Made by a program: the position numbers and the translations under genes. This document shows, piece after piece, positions 33,202 through 44,928 of a DNA stretch of 64,000 nucleotides. Below the pieces are notes generated by a model. That model was given only the letters and a program-made list of their open reading frames with translations. It was not told where the DNA came from and searched no databases. This DNA is from Owenia fusiformis (lineage: Eukaryota; Annelida; Polychaeta; Sabellida; Oweniidae), in assembly GCA_903813345.2 (NCBI GenBank), contig CAIIXF020000003.1, positions 30,891,248 through 30,955,247 on the forward strand, read 5' to 3'. The first letter of the stretch is position 1, and every line of letters starts with the position of its first letter.

Positions 33202-33337
33202 TTTTATAATACATCAAGAAACCTAAAGTGCTCCTGTCTGAAGTATTATGCGGTAAACTCCAGGATAAATAATGCAATTAAGCACACACATCTATAATTT
33301 TTTATAATTTTTTATGAATGATATTATACTAAAGATG

Positions 33338-33720
33338 TAATAATATACAAATAGTGACTGCCATTGAGGGCAATAGTGTAAATTATTTCCCCGAGGGAAT
33401 ATCCTCTACAGCTTAGGGAACTTTATACACGTTGCTTATATTGTATCGTTCACGCACGTCTGTCATGGTGAACGGAGTTGATTTGTGTTTGTGCTCATCC
33501 TCCATTTTTCTGTTTTTTGTCTGCGCAGTGATGATGCGCAGACGTTTCCAAGGGTAATAGAAAGTGCAATCGTGACGTCAGCGGGCAATAGTTCAAATGT
33601 ATATTCCCGCTGACGTCTTTCCGAGGGAAATAGTCAATCTATTTCGGAACACGTGACTAGGTATTGACCAATCAGGATTAGTGTTACATATTGGGTATAT
33701 AATAATAAATGCTAGCCATT
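33338..33720. repeat. foldback repeat with CCGAGGGAATATCC motif (copy 1)
   Basis: Contains ATTTCCCCGAGGGAATATCC, and GCTGACGTC/GACGTCAGC arms, and ends with CACGTGACTAGGTATTGACC and ATTAGTGTTACATATTGGGT. The inverted relative is 61441-61960, which starts with the complement of that last segment. The central TGCGCAG...CTGCGCA pair resembles an NRF-1-like palindrome, so promoter-derived sequence is possible. Confidence 0.65.
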
Positions 33721-33984
33721 AATGCCATTGGCGCTTGGCAGCATACTTTCTTGTACATGAAATTGTTAAATAAAGACAAGTAAAACAAACAAACCACATG
33801 TAGCTATACCTATGATTAAGCAATATCAAAAATTACACAAGCCCAGAGATGGCAAAAAGAAAATTACTAATAGACTATTACATCTACCTTACAAAATTGA
33901 TTGAAGTTAATTACATAGGTGAATATATTTTTTCAGATCTTCATTCTGATCTATTTCATCATGCAGCATTTCCTGATGATGCTC

Positions 33985-34070
33985 ATGTTGACCATGTTGA
34001 CCATGCTGACCACGTTGATCATGCTGACCATGTTGATCATGCTGACCATGTTGATCATGTTGATCATACT
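33985..34070 (+). repeat. 9-bp tandem repeat, GACCATGTT/GATCATGCT
   Basis: Alternating GACCATGTTGACCATGCT units, open in all frames (DHVDHADH on +). It is preceded by TTTTTTCAG/ATCTTCATTC, a reasonable splice acceptor, but no partner exon is found. Confidence 0.6.
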
Positions 34071-34316
34071 CATCACCTTTTTTGGAAATGATGAAAATAA
34101 TATTAAACTGATCTCTGACCACATCATTACTATTATGCAAGCAGTACTGGATATCGGGTAAAACATTTCATTAAGTTCAAGTTTATTTGGCCAATCTTTA
34201 TCATAATATAGTTAGTTTTGGTAATTAACATTCATGTATGACATACATATATACATGTATATAGAATCATAAGACAGTGGTATTGAAGAAACCATATTAA
34301 AACAAAATTTCCATCA

Positions 34317-36393
34317 ATGAACAAGATGTTTAATACAGATCATCATAATATTTTTCTAAAATACATACATAAAGTATCAGATAGAGGTTCAGAAATAAGT
34401 TCAGATTATTTTAAATCGACTGATACACAGGTTGAACATATTAATACCTTATATTTTCTTAAATCCAGGGATACTTACAATGAAGCTACCAAAACTGTCA
34501 ACCCCAAAAGAATGAGATCCAACTCCTATACTAACCATGGAGATTCAAACCCAACAGTCAATTTCCGAGATGATACCAGCAGGGATACTAACACCCAATG
34601 TCACCCTAATGACAGGAGTAGCGGGGATGTTGTCTCAATATTAGTGCATGAAAATCAATGTGGATTTATTAAAAAATGTTCTAGTAGCGAAATTTTGAGA
34701 GCCAGTAATGATGTTTTTGCTCATTTAGATAATGAAGATAAACAAGGGATTATATTACATGTATTTGAAGATTACTCAAAATGTTATGACAGTATTTTTA
34801 AAGATTTTATGTGTGACTCTCTTTCAATTTTTGGATTTAGTGAATATTTTATAAGCTATGTAAAGCAAATCAACAATAACTGTATAAGCTGTATAAATTA
34901 CAATGGATGGATTCATGGTAGAATTCAACTAGATAAGGATAAAAAGCAAGGAAACCCCTTGTCTCCTGTAATCTATGATATATTGTTAAAAAATTTATCT
35001 TGTAACATTTTTCAGAACAGAAATGTGATTGGTGTTGAACTGCCAAATGGCTCAGAATTTAAACTACTGCAATATGCAGTCAATACAACAATATCTATTC
35101 AAGATGAACAATCATCAAAATACATTCTTAAACTATTTGACAGTTTTGTCATAGTTTCTGGATTAAGATTAAACAAAACTAAAGCATTATGGTCAGGAAA
35201 ATGGAAGTCTAGGAAAGAAACTATTTATCATGTAAAATGGAAAATTTATAGAAATAACACATTTAAGATTTTAGGTATTACATGTATGTATCGAACAGAA
35301 AATGTCATGAATATAGCTGATGGTATAGAACCAAGATTTGGCAAATGTCAAAATGTATTTAAGATCTGTTCAATACGTAATATAACTTTGTTAGGTAAAA
35401 TCGCATCGATTAAATCCTTAGTTTCCTCACAATCCATGTATTTAATGCAAAGTTTTATATTTCATGATGATATAAAGAGAATGATTACCATGTTTTTCAA
35501 GTTTATACGGTCAAAAAATGTTAAAAGAGATTTTATGGTCCAAGTAGATTATAAAGATGGAGGTTTTAAAATGACTGATATGCATGATATGCAGGCCTCA
35601 TTTATTTTGAAGTGGATAAAACATATTGTACTACCAGGTAATGGGCATTGGAGTTGTATTCCTAAGTTTGATTATAGCAAATATGCCACTGATCTAAATG
35701 CATTTACATGTAGCGGTGAACTTAGTGATTATACAAACTTACCTGAATTTTACAGAAAGATTTTACAAACTGGGCAAAATCATAAAACTGAATCTGAACA
35801 ATATCTTATCTGGAATAATGAAAATTTAAAAATAAGTGGGAACAATATATATTTTACAAATTGGATTGCAAAAGGTATAAATTATGTATGTGATAGTGAT
35901 GTAACTAATGAAAGATTAATGATAGAACTATATAGAATTATTGGTAGCAGTAGCAGGGATTACAAGGCAACAACACCTAAATCATGCTTGACCAACATCA
36001 GTCACATCAAAACTGCTGTCCAGTCCAAAACAATGAGATTCAACTCATGTAAAGATACACCTCCTCTAAAGGAAGCAACAAAGGTTTATTTAAATGACAC
36101 TGCTCAAGTCTCGAATTTGAAAAAAAATAGAAAGTACAATGGGGTAGAGGAGACAATTTCAAATTATACAGACAGTATTAAAAATTATAGAACAAAGACA
36201 AGACATGGCATTCACCTGGAGGATACAAACATTAAAGCTTCAAAACCAAAAAAGGTTACCCAAGAGGAAACAGAAAAGAAACATGTTGGTACACAAGTTG
36301 AATTTCATGGTTTAGACAACGAGAAACCAATAAACTCAAATCCTGAAGATGAAAATACTTCGAATACTGATAGAGTTAAAGGAAATACAATGG
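34317..36393 (+). CDS. RT-derived first exon
   Basis: 2077 nt, ATG at 34317 (a second ATG three codons on), ends phase 1 at ATGG/GTAAGT. The intronless RT segment is embedded in non-RT sequence at both ends (residues 1-110 and about 560-692, rich in Asn, Thr, Lys). Confidence 0.7.
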
Positions 36394-38439
36394 GTAAGTT
36401 AATTTGAAAACCTAATTTCCAACTTGCTGTTTAAGACACTTCATAATATGTAGACTTCAAGATGTCATATATCATCATGGCCATAAGGAAAAGCTACATA
36501 ATATGTTGACTCGAATGATAATTATTTTTTAATCAACAGTAACCTTTTAACAATGCTTGCGAAGATAAAAAAAATTGCTACAGTAATATAGATACTGTTT
36601 ATCCTTTTAGATGATTTTCACAAAAAGTGGATTGATTGTATAGTGGACATATATTCCAAGATACCCTTTTACCTCTCATTAAGTAAATATGAGACCTCAG
36701 AACTGCAGAGTGTTTCCCACAATGCCAACAAAAGGGTGTCTAAAAAAGAGTAAGTACAAACAACTTACCTTACTTTTAGTACTTACAATACAGTGTACTC
36801 TTATTTGGTATGGCTTTCCTTGAACTACAGATGTACTAAAGTAAAATGCAGCGCTATATACACTATATAAAAACTGGACCATTTCACTATAATAGGTATA
36901 ATAGGTACCTATACTAGGTTCAATCCATGATGTACCACTTCTAGATGCTTTGGACAAGTTGTATCATCAGCAGAACATTGTTGTTAACAGATTGCTTGAA
37001 AGATTTAATTTATCCCAACATGGGTTTGAACTAAAAATATTACTATTGTACAGGTATATAGAGGATATACTATGATTTATGAGTGATATGATTTTTATCC
37101 AAGAATGGATATGAGTGACTACAGATATCAATATCCTGCCTAAGTGGATTAAAGTCAATCAACAGTCATACTAATGAAAGTTTGCAACTGTTTATTACTA
37201 AATTAAAAATCATCTGAAATTATGTGGTTTTACTCCAAAACAATTTGACCATAACTGTCAGCCTCACTTTGAGTCAAGTAGCATAGATCAAAAAATTTAT
37301 TTGATGGTTCAGTGAAAATTTGCCAAAATCCCATTACTGTACAATCAGGGGTTTCACTAGAATTTCCCACAACAGGCTACAAATGAAAACAACAGGCAAA
37401 ATTAAAGGAAATCATTTTAACATGGAAAAGTTGAAAAATCCCTGAAAACAACAGGCAATTTTGTGAAAACAAACAATGAAAATTGCCTGTTGCCTGCTGC
37501 TAATGAAACCCCTGACATTTCAAAAATACTGTTTTTATTTTGACATGATGAATACAGTAACTATAGAATAATAATACTAAATATCCCATGTGTTTCTAGG
37601 GACAAAGATTCTAATGGATACAAAGGTCCTACATCACAAAGAAAAGGGAAAACATGTAAGTGAATTAGAAACCCTTATTTTCACCTGATTTCAAAAACTC
37701 AGACAAATGTTTTAAATGTAACTTTTGTGAAAACATTTAACATCCTTTTTCCATATCATATTAGAAATTTTTGTAGCAATGTGACCAAAGCATGTGTATT
37801 ATTTTCTGTTATTAATATGACAAGAATTGTTAATTGCAGATAAATCATGGGATATACTTTATGGAAAATTAGCTTCACATATTGGGGATTCCAGTCTTAG
37901 AATATCTATTTATCTTGGATTCACTCTAGAAGAATATCAGACATCACAGCAAAAGTGGCCACATTCTCCAATAAATGTGAATATTGACTTATTGACACAA
38001 TGGGATAGGAAAAATGATGGTGGTGATAAATACAATCTGTTAGCTGAAGCATTCCAGGAATGTGGCAGGAATGATCTTAAAAACATGGTTATGTGAGTAT
38101 CCCACGAATCAAAATTTAAATAAAGTATTTAAAAAAGTGTGTGAGGATTCCATACAGAGTGTGCAAATGTCAAAGTTGGGACTATAAATAGGGCAAGCCA
38201 AAGCTAAGTTTAATTTAGGTATAAGAGGACATTGAGGACTATGATTACATCTCAGACAGATAACAGATATTTACCATATTAGTAAAGTTTTGGCCTAGTG
38301 TGACTTCGGATTACCTTGCGTCCGGTATTTCACAACTACATGAATGTCCAAATGATTGACTCAAAATAAGGTCTTAACTTGAAAATACCTAATTTCATTT
38401 TTACAATATTTTTACAGGAATGCTTACATACTGAAGTAA
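34317..38439 (+). CDS. LINE-RT-derived / death-like-domain fusion gene
   Basis: Exons 34317-36393, 36611-36749, 37600-37655, 37840-38092 and 38418-38439 join in frame (phases 1, 2, 1, 2) to 848 residues. Exon 1 carries a LINE-type reverse transcriptase palm from about residue 113 (NQCGFIKK). Motif A Asp 152 is in EDYSKCYDS; motif B is QGNPLSP (211-217); motif C, normally YADD, is YAVN (253-256). The RT C-terminal region follows (LLGKIASIKSL, DGGFKMTDMHDMQASFILKW). The fingers domain is missing. A 150-residue polar tail follows. Exon 4 encodes a death-like domain homologous to the neighbouring ankyrin gene (LYGKLASHIGDSSLRISIYL, LLAEAFQECGRNDLKNMVM). A 696-codon open frame with lost catalytic site argues for domestication. 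Splicing is inferred from phase and sites, not transcripts. Confidence 0.65.
36611..36749 (+). CDS. RT/death gene, exon 2
   Basis: Acceptor CCTTTTAG, 139 nt, phase 1 to 2, donor GTAAGT. Encodes DFHKKWIDCIVDIYSKIPFY and LSLSKYETSELQSVSHNANK. The spacing SKYETSELQ resembles VTSGEYETSQ of the death-like domain, so it may be a second, truncated death-like repeat. Confidence 0.6.
37346..37514. mobile_element. MITE with CAGGGGTTTCA ends
   Basis: 169 bp in an intron of the RT/death gene. Ends CAGGGGTTTCACTAG and complement of CTAATGAAACCCCTG; interior ACAACAGGCAA repeats on both arms. hAT-like termini; no clear target duplication seen. Confidence 0.65.
37600..37655 (+). CDS. RT/death gene, exon 3
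   Basis: Acceptor TTTCTAG, 56 nt, phase 2 to 1, donor GTAAGT. Encodes a basic linker DKDSNGYKGPTSQRKGKT. Confidence 0.6.
37840..38092 (+). CDS. RT/death gene, exon 4 (death-like domain)
   Basis: Acceptor AATTGCAG, 253 nt, phase 1 to 2, donor GTGAGT. Clear paralogue of exon 28987-29242, including NxDLLTQWDRK against NLLTIWDKK. Confidence 0.75.
38418..38439 (+). CDS. RT/death gene, terminal exon
   Basis: Acceptor TTTTACAG; completes Met and adds NAYILK then TAA. Very short, so an alternative downstream exon is possible. Confidence 0.45.
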
Positions 38440-38653
38440 GACCTGGATTAAGAATACAAAACTATATTTATGAGAGTGTGATGGTCACCAATCAAGTAAT
38501 AATGATGAAGTCTGAATACATCTCTTCAATACAATCCAATGAGGCAGAGAAGTATAGTTTTGTAAATAAACGAGCATAGCTTGCATAAGATAGTACCATT
38601 GCTTGTATCAAATATGTGTGTAAGTTACACTTGTCAAATTTAATCATTTATCT

Positions 38654-39046
38654 TGTTACAGTACTGACTATTATATTCACATTAAGTTTAGTTTGCTTTC
38701 TGAACATATACGGATTATCATATACATTTGTGGATTATCATAAACATTTGTGGATTATCATTAAACATTTGTGGATTATCATCAAACATTATTGGATACG
38801 GACATTATAGGATTACGACGAACATTACTGGATTATTACAAACATTGGAGAACTATTAACAATTATCGAAACTTTCGTGATCTGGAACATTCTAAAGGAT
38901 CGTCAACGACATTTATCTACATCTACATATCATATGTATTGACTTTTATATATTATTGTTATTGTTTTTAGTTTTCAAAAATATATTACTGTACATTGTT
39001 ATATTTTAATTGCTGTTTTTACTTTCTGTTATTTTCGAACGTAACA
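38654..39046 (+). repeat. 5' LTR (internally deleted)
   Basis: 393 bp, TGTTAC...GTAACA. It contains three GTGGATTATCAT units. Compared with the 3' LTR it lacks about 1 kb in at least two blocks, so the two LTRs no longer match in length. Confidence 0.85.
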
Positions 39047-39051
39047 GAAAT

Positions 39052-39069
39052 TGGGGGCTCGTCCGGGAT
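39052..39069 (+). promoter_or_regulatory. primer-binding site, tRNA-Pro type
   Basis: TGGGGGCTCGTCCGGGAT starts five bases after the LTR. It is the complement of a tRNA-Pro 3' end including CCA. Confidence 0.85.
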
Positions 39070-39142
39070 ACAACTACAAGCTAAAATATTTTAAAATTCA
39101 AAACTTGCACATCTAAATTGTTAGGACAGCAATTAATCGAAA

Positions 39143-42100
39143 ATGAGTTTTGAGGTTGAGACATTTTTAGAAGCGCCCTCTTTGGAGGAATTTGACGATT
39201 TAAAGAAAACTGAACTTCTGGCAATTGGCCTGTCAGTCAAAAGCTCATACAATAAAGGTACAATCAAAAACTTTGTACTTCAATATTTGATCGCAGAATC
39301 ACTTCTGCCTGAGCAGCCAGCCCAACATGTTGACCCTGTTGATCCTATTAAGCTTAAAGAGCTCGAAATAAGAGAGAAAGAGTTAGAAATTCAAAAAGAA
39401 AGAGAAATTAGAGAATTGAGAGAAAAAGAATTAGAAATGCAAAATGAAAGAGAAAAAAGGCAACAAGAAATTGAATTAAAGAGGCTCGAAATAGAAGCTA
39501 AATCCAAAACTGACGAACATGCTACTATGCATCAACATTTTGAAAATAGGTTTGACGCTTCAAAATTTCTCAAATTTGTACCTAAATTTCAGGAGAAAAA
39601 TATTGATAAATACTTTACGCATTTTGAAAAGGTCGCTCAGAGCTTAGACTGGCCTAAGTCAGCATGGCCAGTTATGCTTCAGAGTGTATTCATTGGTAAA
39701 GCGAGTGAAATATTTGCCTCTCTCTCAGCAGAAGCATGCTCTGATTATGACCAAGTTAAAAATGTGATTCTTAAAGCTTATGAACTAGTGCCAGAAGCTT
39801 ATAGACAAAAATTTAGAAATGCCCACAAACAGAGTGACCAAACCCATGTTGAGTTTGATCGAGAGCAAGAGCAGCTTTTTGACAGGTGGCTTGTCTCTAA
39901 AGATGTATCTGAAGAGTTTAAAAAGCTCAGAGAGCTTATGCTAAAAGAACAATTTAAAAACTGTGTTCAATATCACATTACAACTTATTTAGATGAACAC
40001 AAGGTAGAAACTTTAAGTCAAGCTGCCACCCTATCTGATGATTACATACCTGCCAACCTACCGTATTTTTACGGGAATCTACCGTAAATTTTTCGTTTTT
40101 CCGTAAAAAAATGACAAACTTCCGTAAAAAATACCATGTTTTTCCCGTAAAAACGCCCGTAAAAAGATCTACCGTATTTTTTTCGAAATCTACCGTAAAT
40201 TTATTTTTTAAAAACTCGTTTCTTCCATGAGAACGGCCGTAAAATCTACCGTATATTTTTGAAAATCTACCGTAAATTTTCGAAAATCTACCGTATTTCT
40301 GCTAAAATCAACAGTATTTTTGTTCAAACTACCGTAAAATTTCCCGTTATTGTTGGGAAATGCTGAAAAATTGAAGTCTTCCTGTACTGTCCCTGTAATA
40401 TTCCTTCACCAACCCGAATACAAATAGGTATCGACAGGTCTGTGGTTATCAGGTTATTGCGCATTTATCTAAGTACGCTGGCGTATAATCAGTCCAAACA
40501 CCAACTACCACAAGAAAGAATTCTTTCTGACATGATTTTTGTAGTTAACCAAACCCTTTTGTACACAGATCTTTATTCCGAATGCAACAAAAATATGATT
40601 TTAGTTGCGCTTCATCTAAATAAATGAGTGGAAATGACAAAAACTACTTGCTTTACCGTATGAAATATGCGTAGTTTGGTTTATGATCAGTACTGAACGC
40701 CACATATACATTATACATAGTTTAATCAATTTGTTTTCAGTACGATAAAATGTTGTATTTTTCATCTGAACACATTATATCAGTAACAAATACATAATAT
40801 ATACCAACCAGCATGAGGATTATGGAATTTTTTCTGCATCTTTTGGATTTGATTACAACCATTCGATATTCCACTCTATTAAAATGGTTCGAAACACGTA
40901 ATAAATTCGTTTGTTTTTACACATTTATATTTGATTTATGTAACTATATATGCGATAAATGCACTTGTATATGCGGTTTATGTTATTCAGTGTTTGGTAA
41001 AATGTCACATATTTAAGTCACGAACAAAGACGGTTGACACATAATATATTTAGAACACACATCAAATACAAATATACTTTAGAACCAAACAATGTTCATT
41101 TACCGAACATTTACCAAATAGCACGGACATATAGTGACTTACCCCACATATTAATGACATATTGCACATAAAATCATGTGGGGTAGGTCAAATTCTTCCA
41201 CAAAACTAGTTATTTTAAAATCTATCGCAAAAACTACCGCATTTTTTCCAAATTTACCGAAAAGTACCGCATTTTTGGCAAATCTTCCGCAAAAGTACCG
41301 GTTTTTTCAAAAAATTACCGTAAAAACTACTGCAATTTTCAAAATCTACCGTAAAACTACCGCATTTTTTCCGAATCTTCCGCAAAACTACCGGTTTTTC
41401 AAAAAATTACCGTGAAAACTACCGCATTTTTTCAAAATCTACCGTAAAACGGCGCATTTTTTCAAAATCTTCCGCAAAACTACCGCTTTTTCAAAAAACT
41501 ACCGTAAAAACTACTGCATTTTTTAAAATCTACCGTAAAACTACCGCATTTTTTCTAAATCTTCCGCAAAACTACCGCTTTTTTCAAATTTCTACCGTAA
41601 AATTACATTTTTTTTCAAAAATCTACCCCAAACCTCTGAAACTACAGTATTTTTTTAAATCTACCGCAAAAACTACCGTTTATTTTATAAATCTACCGCA
41701 AAAACTACCGTTTTTTTAAAAATCTACCGCAAAAACTACCGTTTTTTCTAAAATCTACCGTAAAAACTACCGCAATTTTGTTGAAAAATACCGCAAAAAC
41801 TACCGTTTTTTGAAAAAATCTACCGCAAAAATACAGCAATTTTAAAAAATCTACCGCAAAATTTTGGTCTTAGGTTGGCAGGTATGGATTATACTCTTAC
41901 TCATAAGGGTAGTTTTATCAAAGGTAATCCAAACTCTAACTTTAGAGGTTATCAGGGTAACAAACCTTCATATGACTCTAAATCAAATCAGTCCTCATCA
42001 TCAAATACATCAAACAAAGCAAAAGACCAGTCTAATGCATCACAGAGTTCTAGCTCAAAATAAGATCTATCAAATTCTTCAGGTCCAAAATCAAATGTCA

Positions 42101-42150
42101 CCTGTAATTATTGTAAGAAGCCTGGTCACCTTATTTCTGAATGCTATAGA
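39143..42150 (+). pseudogene. gag of the LTR element, interrupted
   Basis: Open from ATG 39143 to the insertion at 40045, resuming at 41892. Order: N-terminal region, a Glu/Arg/Lys coiled coil, a retrotransposon gag/SCAN-like capsid region (KFLKFVPKFQEKNIDKYF, YRQKFRNAHKQ), a Ser/Asn linker, then a CCHC knuckle CNYCKKPGHLISEC at about 42102. A TAA at 42061-42063 lies between linker and knuckle. Confidence 0.85.
40045..41886. mobile_element. DNA element with 16-bp perfect TIRs and CTACCGTAAAA arrays
   Basis: Ends CATACCTGCCAACCTA and its exact complement at 41871-41886. Target duplication GATTA at 40040-40044 and 41887-41891; removing the insert restores the gag frame. Both flanks of the interior are degenerate repeats of ACCGTAAAAACTACCGCATTTTT; 40380-41170 is unique. 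No transposase, so non-autonomous; 5-bp duplications occur in Transib and some hAT relatives, superfamily unassigned. Confidence 0.88.
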
Positions 42151-42168
42151 ATTAAGAATAGAAGGGAG

Positions 42169-42600
42169 ATGTCTGGTTCTGCTCATTCAAATGGTTGTGC
42201 TACAGTTCCCATTTCAAGAAAGCCCATTGTTTGGGATTCATATACTCATACTGAGAAATCAACTCATAGTGATATTATGGAGGATTATAAGCCTTTCATG
42301 TCGGAAGGATCTGTGTCACTATCAAGTGATGGTACCAATTCAAAGTCAATTAAGATTCTTAGAGACATGGGTGCATCTCAGACTTTGTTGTTAGAAGGTG
42401 TCCTTCCTTTATCTGAGGAGTCATTCACAGGTACCCATATTTTGATGCAAGGCATTGAATAAGGATTTACTAAAGTTCCCCTCCATAGTATTCGTATCAC
42501 ATCATAGTTAGTCAAAGGGCCAGTTATTGTTGGTGTTAGGCCAAAACTTCCTGTTGAAGGAGTCGCATTGCTTTTAGGCAATGATTTAGCTGGGGGTAAG
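42169..42600 (+). pseudogene. aspartic protease region, degenerate
   Basis: ILRDMGASQTLL corresponds to the D-T/S-G-A active-site loop with Thr replaced by Met. LLGNDLAGGK near 42575 matches the protease end. Stops at 42460 and about 42506; interrupted after 42602 by a foldback insertion. Confidence 0.75.
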
Positions 42601-42610
42601 GTATCATTAG

Positions 42611-43797
42611 GGGGTCAACCCAGTTGTCCGAAACCCAGTTTTCCGAAACCCAGTTGTCTGAAACCCAGTTCTCCGAAAATTAGAGGATCTTATTTGAAAA
42701 ATACATTTTTTTAAACGAATCTCGTTGTCGCAACCTCTGCGAATCATAACATAACATTGGAATAACGTTGACATCATTGCAAAATTAGGCTAAATATGCT
42801 AAGTCAAGACGTTAATTGTTTAATGTTTAGCCTACGAAAGTTCATATACAGGTGATATAGATGTTCAAACAAACAAAGTTAAATTATGTTATTCTCATTG
42901 TAAAATGGTGTTTACACAACATACATAGATAGGGGTCTACAATTTTTAAACCAATTTTCTTTATGGCCCATGGGCCTTTTTTGAGAGGGAACAACATTTT
43001 TCCAATGGGTGATGAGCGTTCATAAAAAGAAAAATAGCTTTCCCAAGCCAGTGGGCATTTATTTAGTAAAGTTGACATGTACATCTTTAGAAACCAAAAC
43101 TTATTCTTCATTTACGTACTCTGTTCGAGAAATAGAGATTAAATTAAAAGGATGAAGTGAGTACATGGCGAAAATGAAACTTCTTGCGAATGGGAGAACA
43201 TCCATTTTGATACGAGGACAGCCTGCCTTCGTTTCCAGTTGATCCCAAGTGATTAAGTTAAGAATGTTTTGTTCTTTTACGATTTGATAAAATACAGAGA
43301 CTAAGAAATTAAATGCGACGAAGTATTTTGACAACGTAATATGTATACTGTTTTATTCTTAAAGTACTATATGCGTAAACTTATTTTATCTGTTTCAAAA
43401 TGATTCATTTTATTTTGCCTATATAAAAGAGATCGAAGGAGATAAGATAAACTGTTCCATAATATATATTGTGTTTTGATAACCTTTTTTTAGAATCACA
43501 ATGTAAAATAAATCCCCCGTTCCTGCCATTCTGGTAACGCGTGCAATGGATGCAATTCAAAGTGAGAGAGAGAGATCTATGAACATCAGAATGCGTCCAT
43601 GCCATTAATTTGGCCAATTACATGGCATGAAACTGCCCTAAGCTTAGTACGTCTCCCCTTTCTCTGGTAAATTATGACTATATTTTACGGAGTAATGGGT
43701 TTCGGACAAGTGGGTTTCGGACAACTGGGTTTCGGAAAACTGGGTTTCGGACAACTGGGTTTCGGACAACTGGGTTTCAAACAACTGGGGTGCACCC
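42611..43797. mobile_element. foldback element with AACCCAGTTGTCCGAA repeats
   Basis: Flanked by the 8-bp duplication ATCATTAG (42603-42610, 43798-43805). Left end has four AACCCAGTTNTCCGAA units, right end six or seven in inverse orientation (TTCGGACAACTGGGTT). No coding sequence in the 1.0 kb interior. 8-bp duplications fit hAT- or P-like mobilisation. Confidence 0.85.
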
Positions 43798-44928
43798 ATC
43801 ATTAGACCCCATTGTTTCTGATCAGCCTTGTTCTATTGAGGATTCTGTCCAAGAGGGCTCTGATATATAGCCTGCTTGTGCTGTTACTAGGGCTATGGCT
43901 AAAAAGTTAGCTAATAGTGGGGATTCGTCTGTGGGAGATGACTTTGATAGTGGGTTTTTAAGCTCCTTGTTTGATGATGAATGTCACTTACCACTTGTTA
44001 AAGATGATCCTTATCCTATTTTAAAGGCAAATTCTTCATTGAAACAGCCTTCTGTTCAAGCCAAGCAGTCATCTATTGAGGCAAATTCTTCATTGAAAAA
44101 GCCAACGCCAGAGGTGATTCACCTTCTGAGCAGGATCACTATTTTAATGTGGTTTCGCCCGCTCTTGCTAATCCTGATGAAGTTTCATCTTCTTCTGCTA
44201 GTGTTCATGAGGTTTCATCCCCTCCTTGTTCTGAGGTTTCATCCTCTATTTCTGATAGTGATTCTTTGAAAAATGATCCTCATTCTAAACACATGTTAAT
44301 TTATGAACAAGAGCATGATCCATCACTCATTGATCTTCATAAAAGATGTCTTACTATTGATGAAGCCGAAAAGGTCCCTGTTTGTTTCTACAAAAAGGAT
44401 GGCATATTAATGCGAAAGTGGAGACCTCCTGAAGCTTCCCCTGAAGATGATTGGGCAATTGTACATCAAATTGTTGTTCCCAAATCATATCATAAGGAAA
44501 TCCTGAGTCTAGCTCATGATTCTCCCATGGCAGGTCATTTAGGAGTAACTAAAACATACAATAAAATACTCAATCATTTCTATTGGCCCAAATTAAAACA
44601 AGATGTCCAAGAGTATTGTAGGTCTTGTCATACATGTCAAATGGTAGGGAAACCTAACCAGAAAATTCCAGCTGCTCCTTTACACATTATACCTGCATTT
44701 GATGAACCATTTAGTAAGGTTCTTATTGACTGTGTTGGTCCATTACCAAAAACAAAATCTGGTAATCAATATTTACTCACTATTCTTTGTATGGCCACAC
44801 GGTTTCCAGAAGCGATTCCACTTAGCAATATCAAAGTCAAGAATATAGTGAAATCACTCATCAAATTTTTCACCTTAGTTGGACTGCCAAAAGATCTTCA
44901 GTCTGATCAGGGCTCAAATTTTATGTCA

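Noticed and set aside
33849-34091. Open frame with DHVDHADH repeats
   Set aside because: Simple 9-bp repeat open in several frames on both strands; no partner exon found.
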